DNA from: Paralcaligenes sp039935015
GTDB taxonomy: Bacteria > Pseudomonadota > Gammaproteobacteria > Burkholderiales > Burkholderiaceae_B
Length of the DNA stretch: 47,861 nucleotides
Assembly (NCBI GenBank): GCA_039935015.1
Contig: JBDTLC010000099.1
Coordinates: 1-47,861, forward strand
Reading direction: 5' to 3'
The notes below the pieces were generated by a model. The model was not told where the DNA came from, ran no database searches, and saw only the letters and a list, made by a program, of their open reading frames with translations. The position numbers and the translations under genes were made by a program. Positions 43,430-47,861 of this stretch are shown in pieces. Each line of letters begins with the position of its first letter. Position 1 is the stretch's first letter.

Positions 43430-44536
43430 ATGAAAGCCGCTCCTAGTCCGGAGAAAATGGTACCGGTGACAATTCTCACCGGCTTTCTCGGTGCGGGGAA
43501 AACAACCCTGCTCAAACGCATCTTGACCGAATATCACGGTCGCCGAATCGCGGTCATCGAAAACGAATTCGGGCCCGAAAGCATCGACACCGACTTACTG
43601 GTGCAAGACAGCGAAGAGCAGATTATCGAGCTGAGCAACGGCTGCGTGTGCTGCACTGTGCGCGGTGACCTGATGCGCACGCTGACGGACCTGAGCGTCA
43701 AACGTGAAGCGGGCGAGCTGAGCTTCGAGCGCGTCGTGATAGAAACCACCGGGATGGCCAATCCGGGCCCGGTATGCCAGACCTTTTTTATGGACGACGA
43801 GATTGCCGATTACTACCGACTCGACGCCGTCATTACTGTGGTCGATGCCAAGCACGGCATGGAAACCCTGGACAAGCAGGAAGAGTCGCAAAAGCAAGTG
43901 GGCTTTGCCGACCGCATCCTGATCTCGAAAAAAGATCTGGTCAACGAGATCGACTACCAGGCATTGCGCACTCGCCTGATGCACATCAATCCACGCGCCT
44001 CGATCGAGTCGGTCAACTTTGGCCAAACCGATCTTAAAGCCATCATTGATGTAAGCGGCTTCAATCTGAATTCCATACTGGATATCGACCCTGACTTCCT
44101 GGCCGAAGAACATCCCGATGCGGCGCATGACCACGAAGACGAACCGGGTCACGAACACCATGATCATGATCATGAAGGCGCGTGCGACGACCATTGCGCA
44201 CACCAGCACCAGGATCATCATCATTCCCATCATGACGATGCGATCGGAGCATTCGTCTTCCGTTCCAACAAGGCCTTCAACCCAGAACGCCTTGAAGAAT
44301 TTTTAAGCGGTATCGTCCAGGTATACGGCCCGGATCTCTTGCGATATAAAGGTATTTTGTACCTCAAAGGCATCAATCGTCGTATGCTGTTTCAAGGTGT
44401 GCACATGATGATGGGAGCCGAACCCGGAAAGCCCTGGATGTCCAGCGAAAAACCCAGTACCAAAATGGTATTTATCGGTCATAAACTTCCCGAAGAAATT
44501 TTTACTCGAGGTTTGGAGCAATGTCTGGCCTCATAA
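43430..44536 (+). CDS. COG0523 (CobW-family) GTPase, probable zinc metallochaperone
   Basis: A 368-residue GTPase with Walker A GFLGAGKTT (18-26), the metal-binding CVCC motif (72-75) of the CxCC type, ETTGMANPGPV and the SKKDL base-recognition motif, then a histidine-rich loop (about 228-269, sixteen His plus Cys252 and Cys256) and the CobW C-terminal domain. Family members near zur deliver zinc to essential enzymes under zinc limitation (ZNG1/ZigA group). ATG at 43430 has GAGG upstream; an in-frame GTG at 43418 would add four residues. Function in zinc supply is inferred from context and the His loop. The region 44530-44605 to dksA shows only a ribosome-binding site (AGAGG). Confidence 0.9.
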   Translation: MKAAPSPEKMVPVTILTGFLGAGKTTLLKRILTEYHGRRIAVIENEFGPESIDTDLLVQDSEEQIIELSNGCVCCTVRGDLMRTLTDLSVKREAGELSFERVVIETTGMANPGPVCQTFFMDDEIADYYRLDAVITVVDAKHGMETLDKQEESQKQVGFADRILISKKDLVNEIDYQALRTRLMHINPRASIESVNFGQTDLKAIIDVSGFNLNSILDIDPDFLAEEHPDAAHDHEDEPGHEHHDHDHEGACDDHCAHQHQDHHHSHHDDAIGAFVFRSNKAFNPERLEEFLSGIVQVYGPDLLRYKGILYLKGINRRMLFQGVHMMMGAEPGKPWMSSEKPSTKMVFIGHKLPEEIFTRGLEQCLAS

Positions 44537-44605
44537 CGTACCCCTGCTGTCGGAGATAGCAACACAGGTAACGAGCGCCAACACAACTTATAAAAGAGGT
44601 ACATC

Positions 44606-45049
44606 ATGGCAAGCAAATCTGCTGCAACCGCCGTTCAGAACCAATTTCTGACAGAAAAAGAACTGTTGGCGATGCCGGAATCCGACTACATGAATGAAGC
44701 CCAACTGGCCTTCTTCAGAGATCGTTTGAAGCGTCTGGAGCAAGACATTATCAATAATGCCGGCACCACTACCGAAAACCTGCGCGAGACCCAGTTCGTG
44801 CCCGACCCGGCCGATCGAGCCACGATCGAAGAAGAACATGCACTTGAATTGCGCACCCGCGACCGCGAGCGTAAACTGCTCAAAAAGGTGCAGCAGTCCA
44901 TTACCCGCATCGATTCAGGCGAATACGGCTGGTGCGAAGAAACGGCCGAACCCATAGGGCTCGCCCGTCTGCTGGCCCGCCCCACCGCCACCTTGTCGCT
45001 CGAAGCCCAGGAAAGGCGCGAAATGCGTCAAAAGCTTTACGGAGATTGA
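44606..45049 (+). CDS. dksA: DksA-family transcription factor with degenerate zinc finger
   Basis: Binds RNA polymerase in the secondary channel and, with ppGpp, tunes rRNA and amino-acid promoters. The 147-residue protein has the coiled coil with the acidic tip DPADRA (Asp67, Asp70, Ala72) needed for function, the RDRERKLLKKVQQSI helix, and the globular GWCEETAEPIGLARLLARPTATLSLEAQERR. Of the four finger cysteines only Cys110 remains; the other positions are Thr113, Ser131 and Ala134. It should therefore fold without zinc, as the DksA2 type does. Its place next to the zur/COG0523 genes fits this, though such Cys-poor DksA is common in Betaproteobacteria and may be the only copy. Confidence 0.93.
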   Translation: MASKSAATAVQNQFLTEKELLAMPESDYMNEAQLAFFRDRLKRLEQDIINNAGTTTENLRETQFVPDPADRATIEEEHALELRTRDRERKLLKKVQQSITRIDSGEYGWCEETAEPIGLARLLARPTATLSLEAQERREMRQKLYGD

Positions 45050-45065
45050 GCAGCGGCTTTTTCCT

Positions 45066-45104
45066 CTTGAACTTTGGGGGTTCGCCTCCAAGTAAAGGGT
45101 TCAA
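45066..45104 (+). promoter_or_regulatory. hslVU leader: heat-shock-like promoter and hairpin
   Basis: CTTGAA at 45066-45071 is a perfect sigma-32 -35 core; after 13 bases CCTCCAAGT at 45085-45093 partly resembles the CCCCAT -10. The same bases can form a strong RNA hairpin: 45067-45075 with about 45095-45104, and GGGGG (45076-45080) with CCTCC (45085-45089) around a TTCG tetraloop. The two readings may both hold, for the promoter in DNA and the hairpin in read-through RNA from dksA. AAAGGGA before the hslV ATG lies just past the hairpin. Confidence 0.45.
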
Positions 45105-45116
45105 AGGGAAAGCCAC

Positions 45117-45650
45117 ATGGAACAATTTCACGCTACTACCATTATTTGTGTCCGACGCGGCAATCAAGTTGCGTTGGGTGGAGATGGCCAGGTCACTTTA
45201 GGTAATATCGTCGTCAAGGCGACTGCGCGCAAAATCCGCCGCCTCTATCACGATAAAGTTCTGGCCGGTTTTGCGGGCGCTACCGCCGATGCCTTTACCT
45301 TGCAGGAACGCTTCGAAGCCAAGCTGGAAAAGCATCAGGGTCACCTGATGCGCGCGGCCGTCGAATTAACACGCGACTGGCGGACCGACCGCGCCTTGCG
45401 CCGCCTCGAAGCCATGCTGATCGTGGCCGACCGCGAGCATACGCTGGTGCTCACCGGCACCGGCGACGTGCTCGAACCCGAACACGGCTTAGCCGCCATC
45501 GGCTCGGGTGGCGCCTATGCGCAGGCTGCCGCCTTGGCCCTGCTGCACAATACCGAAATAGCGCCAGCCGACATTGTTAAAAAATCTCTCGAAATCGCCG
45601 GCGATCTGTGCATCTATACAAACCAGAACCACATCGTCGAAACTCTTTAA
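45117..45650 (+). CDS. hslV: ATP-dependent protease subunit HslV
   Basis: Proteolytic threonine-protease ring of the HslUV (ClpYQ) complex. The 177-residue protein has a six-residue propeptide MEQFHA before the expected nucleophile Thr7 (TTIICVRR), then GDGQVTLG, the KKVRRL-like KIRRLYHDKVLAGFAG and TADAFTLQERFEAKLE. The propeptide is longer than the single Met of E. coli HslV. AAAGGGA lies seven bases before the ATG. Co-transcribed with hslU, 18 bases downstream. Confidence 0.97.
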   Translation: MEQFHATTIICVRRGNQVALGGDGQVTLGNIVVKATARKIRRLYHDKVLAGFAGATADAFTLQERFEAKLEKHQGHLMRAAVELTRDWRTDRALRRLEAMLIVADREHTLVLTGTGDVLEPEHGLAAIGSGGAYAQAAALALLHNTEIAPADIVKKSLEIAGDLCIYTNQNHIVETL

Positions 45651-45668
45651 CACCGAGCACCCGTCAAT

Positions 45669-47000
45669 ATGTCAGCCAGCACCATGACCCCCGGAGAAAT
45701 CGTCTCCGAACTCGACAAAAACATTGTTGGACAAAATCGCGCCAAGCGTTCCGTGGCAGTGGCGCTTCGCAATCGGTGGCGGCGCCAGCAAGTGCCCGAG
45801 CCTTTGCGCCACGAAATCCTGCCCAAGAACATTCTCATGATCGGGCCTACCGGGGTGGGCAAAACTGAAATCGCGCGCCGTCTGGCCAAGTTGGCCAATG
45901 CCCCGTTCATCAAGATAGAGGCCACCAAGTTCACCGAAGTGGGCTACGTGGGCCGCGACGTCGACACGATCATCCGCGACCTGATTGAAATCTCGATCAA
46001 GCAAACCCGCGACGTCGAGATGCGCAGGGTGCGCACCCAGGCCGAAGACGCCGCTGAGGACCGCATTCTTGACGTGCTGATTGCTCCCGCACGCAACGCC
46101 CAGGGCGAACCACAGCGCGAAGAAAATTCAGCCCGCCAGGTTTTCCGAAAACGGTTGCGTGAAAACAAGATCGACGACATGGAAATCGAGATTGAGGTCG
46201 CCCAGGCTGCGCCGCAAATGGAAATCATGGCTCCTCCAGGCATGGAGGAAATGACCGAGCAGCTTAAGGGCATGTTTGCAGGCATCGGCCGCGATAAAAA
46301 GAAACAACGCAAAATGACGGTTAAAGAAGCCTTCAGACTTCTGACCGAAGAAGAAGCGTCGCGCCGCGTCAACGAAGAAGATTTGCGCACCAACGCCGTT
46401 ACTAACGCTGAGCAAAACGGTATCGTATTTCTGGACGAAATAGATAAGATTGCGTCGCGCCAAGAGCACGCCGGCGCCGACGTATCGCGCCAGGGTGTAC
46501 AACGCGACCTGCTACCCTTGGTAGAGGGCACAAGCGTCAACACCAAGTACGGCGTCGTACGTACCGATCACATTTTGTTCATCGCCTCGGGTGCCTTTCA
46601 CCTGTCGCGCCCGTCTGACCTGATCCCCGAACTTCAGGGGCGCTTCCCGATTCGTGTAGAGCTCGACTCATTGTCAGCGGAAGATTTCGTGCGTATTTTG
46701 TGCGATACCGACTCTTCGCTTACCAAACAATACACCGCGCTAATGGCCACCGAAGATGTCACCCTGTCGTTTACCGACGACGGAGTGAAAAGACTGGCCG
46801 AACTGGCTTTCGAAGTCAACGAGCGCACCGAAAATATCGGTGCACGGCGCCTATATACGGTAATGGAAAAACTGCTCGAAGACCTATCGTTCGACGCTTC
46901 GGCCAGTGGCGGAAAAACTGTCACCATCGACACAGCCTATGTCAACGAGCAGCTCGAAGAAACCGCCAGCAGCCAAGACCTGGCAAGGTATGTGCTGTAG
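45669..47000 (+). CDS. hslU: ATP-dependent protease ATPase subunit HslU
   Basis: Unfolds substrates and feeds them to HslV. The 443-residue AAA+ protein has TPGEIVSELDKNIVGQNRAKRSVA, Walker A GPTGVGKT (59-66), the substrate-gripping pore GYVG (92-95), an I-domain (about 110-240), Walker B IVFLDEIDK (252-260), the sensor-2 region ENIGARRLYTVMEKLLEDLSFDA, and the C-terminal tail LARYVL that docks into HslV. ATG at 45669 is used; ATG at 45684 is an alternative that still keeps the AAA+ start. Confidence 0.97.
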   Translation: MSASTMTPGEIVSELDKNIVGQNRAKRSVAVALRNRWRRQQVPEPLRHEILPKNILMIGPTGVGKTEIARRLAKLANAPFIKIEATKFTEVGYVGRDVDTIIRDLIEISIKQTRDVEMRRVRTQAEDAAEDRILDVLIAPARNAQGEPQREENSARQVFRKRLRENKIDDMEIEIEVAQAAPQMEIMAPPGMEEMTEQLKGMFAGIGRDKKKQRKMTVKEAFRLLTEEEASRRVNEEDLRTNAVTNAEQNGIVFLDEIDKIASRQEHAGADVSRQGVQRDLLPLVEGTSVNTKYGVVRTDHILFIASGAFHLSRPSDLIPELQGRFPIRVELDSLSAEDFVRILCDTDSSLTKQYTALMATEDVTLSFTDDGVKRLAELAFEVNERTENIGARRLYTVMEKLLEDLSFDASASGGKTVTIDTAYVNEQLEETASSQDLARYVL

Positions 47001-47018
47001 CCTTTCCCTCCACCGCAG

Positions 47019-47324
47019 TCACTTCTTGATCTGCGTCACAATATATTTGCCGGCTTCGCGTTTGGCGGTAAACGATACTTTGTCGCCGGGCCTGATGTCT
47101 TTGAGCAACGCCGGGTCAATCTGATAAACCAGCGTCATAGCTGGCAACTGAAGGTCGGCGATAGCGCCCTGCTTGATTGTCACCTTGCCTGCCGTCGCGT
47201 CAACGCGCCGCACCTCACCCGACGCGCTGGCCTGCTGGGCCTGCGCCGTCACGGCGTAGACCGACGTTAACACCAGGCCAGCCATCACCGCTGCCTGCCA
47301 CGTTAGTCGATTTGATAAAAACAT
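47019..47324 (-). CDS. CusF-like periplasmic protein with most copper ligands replaced
   Basis: A 101-residue protein with a signal peptide cleaved near AQA (residue 29) and a small OB-fold domain of the CusF type. E. coli CusF binds Cu(I)/Ag(I) with His36, Met47 and Met49, with Trp44 capping the metal. The aligned positions here are Gln52, Met63, Leu65 and Leu60, so only one ligand remains. Copper binding is therefore doubtful; the fold may serve another role. No cusCBA or copper ATPase is nearby. AGGAG sits eight bases before the ATG. It converges with hslU (18 bases). Confidence 0.8.
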   Translation of the reverse strand: MFLSNRLTWQAAVMAGLVLTSVYAVTAQAQQASASGEVRRVDATAGKVTIKQGAIADLQLPAMTLVYQIDPALLKDIRPGDKVSFTAKREAGKYIVTQIKK

Positions 47325-47342
47325 GCCTTAAACTCCTAATTT

Positions 47343-47438
47343 CATTTCTAAATCAATTGTGAACTAGAAGGCGAAGCGCAGACAGTACCTGTCGTACGGC
47401 CAGCGAAGCCGACAAAGTACACGATTGATTTAGAAATG
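47343..47438. repeat. 96-bp inverted repeat upstream of the CusF-like gene
   Basis: Arms of 19 bases, 47343-47361 and 47420-47438, are inverted copies with 18 of 19 matches (CATTTCTAAATCAATTGTG against CACGATTGATTTAGAAATG), separated by 58 bases that hold smaller repeats (GACAG/CTGTC, GCGAAGC twice). No target-site duplication is clear at its ends. It could be a small MITE-like element, a regulator site or an RNA hairpin. It begins 18 bases upstream of the CusF-like start codon. Confidence 0.75.
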
Positions 47439-47511
47439 GAATAACACGAAACCTCGATACTCTGACGGCATTATCCGCGAACCAAGCATAACGCCAAATG
47501 AAGGAACCGGC

Positions 47512-47861
47512 TTGAAACACGTAAGCGACCATTACCCGACACAGACAGCACATCCAAACGGGCCCGTAAACGGGCCAACCACGCCAGACCTTTACCGACT
47601 GCGGCCGGCGCGCGAGTCGGATATCCCGGTTATACACACGTTGATGCGGGAAATGGCGGTTTTCGAGAAACTGACTGAAATATTCAAAGCGACTCAGGAC
47701 AGCTTGCATGCGAGCTTTTTTGGCCATCGACCGGCGGCGCATTGTCTGGTGATACACCACAAAACCGAGCCAGACCGGCCCATCGCCTACATTATGTGGT
47801 TTTACAATTACTCCAGCTTTCTTGACAAGCGCGGTCTTTACCTTGAAGATATTTACGTCCA
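47512..47861 (+). CDS. GNAT-family acetyltransferase, N-terminal part (window edge)
   Basis: Starts with TTG at 47512, six bases after a clear AAGGA, and stays open to the window end (116 codons). After about 27 poorly ordered residues, the frame reads YRLRPARESDIPVIHTLMREMAVFEK, a GNAT beta1-alpha1 region; the fragment ends in GLYLEDIYV, typical of the acetyl-CoA-site strand in spermidine/diamine acetyltransferase-like proteins. Substrate is therefore possibly an amine, but the acetyl-CoA loop is cut off. No ATG lies in frame near the start. It diverges from the CusF-like gene across the 96-bp inverted repeat. Confidence 0.75.
   Translation, partial: MKHVSDHYPTQTAHPNGPVNGPTTPDLYRLRPARESDIPVIHTLMREMAVFEKLTEIFKATQDSLHASFFGHRPAAHCLVIHHKTEPDRPIAYIMWFYNYSSFLDKRGLYLEDIYV

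Overview
The window reads as one contiguous piece of betaproteobacterial core chromosome, best matched to the family Alcaligenaceae (Bordetella / Achromobacter / Pusillimonas-like). The reasons are protein similarity as I recall it, gene order (apaG|rpe, trpEGDC, metK|lpxL-lpxL-dapF-DUF484-xerC, ahcY-holin-like-metF, dksA-hslV-hslU), a moderately high GC content, and an S-adenosylhomocysteine riboswitch in front of ahcY. I see no insertion sequence, prophage, CRISPR array, tRNA or rRNA. Almost all sequence is coding, with about 48 protein genes.

Layout. 0.1-6.5 kb: glutathione synthesis (gshA), a tandem-PAS diguanylate cyclase, GTP-dependent PEP carboxykinase (pckG) and a family III CoA-transferase. 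6.5-11.5 kb: a lipoprotein, an alkylation-repair pair transcribed divergently (an Ada-N/AlkA fusion that has lost its AraC-type DNA-binding domain, and the methyltransferase ogt), an MFS transporter and a D-2-hydroxyacid dehydrogenase. 11.5-16 kb: mltA-ubiH-like-dsbC, then apaG and rpe divergently. 16-20.4 kb: trpEGDC preceded by a previously unlisted 23-codon leader peptide with three Trp codons and a complete attenuator. 20.5-27 kb: two-domain PPK2 kinase, HIT protein, uracil-DNA glycosylase, RhlE-type helicase with a 12-residue tandem repeat tail, small membrane protein, MidA-like methyltransferase. 27-31 kb: CCA-adding enzyme without an HD motif, lytic transglycosylase, 5-formyl-THF cyclo-ligase.

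31-35.5 kb is a methyl-cycle cluster: metF, a four-helix membrane protein and ahcY form an operon behind an SAH riboswitch; metK lies upstream with a two-hairpin leader of unknown type. 35.5-39.8 kb: two consecutive lipid A acyltransferases, dapF, DUF484 and xerC. 39.8-45 kb is a zinc island: znuCBA and zur diverge from a perfect 18-bp palindrome that looks like a Zur box, followed by a COG0523 GTPase with a 16-histidine loop and a DksA lacking three of four zinc-finger cysteines. A 50-codon predicted membrane peptide sits directly upstream of znuC. 45-47.9 kb: hslVU behind a heat-shock-like promoter or hairpin, a CusF-like protein lacking most copper ligands, a 96-bp inverted repeat, and the first part of a GNAT acetyltransferase cut by the window edge.

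The items I would look at first are the HTH-less Ada-AlkA fusion, the metK twin-hairpin leader, the trp attenuator, the zinc island with its small upstream peptide, and the 96-bp inverted repeat. None is shown here to be a new system; they are the places where sequence structure goes beyond routine annotation.
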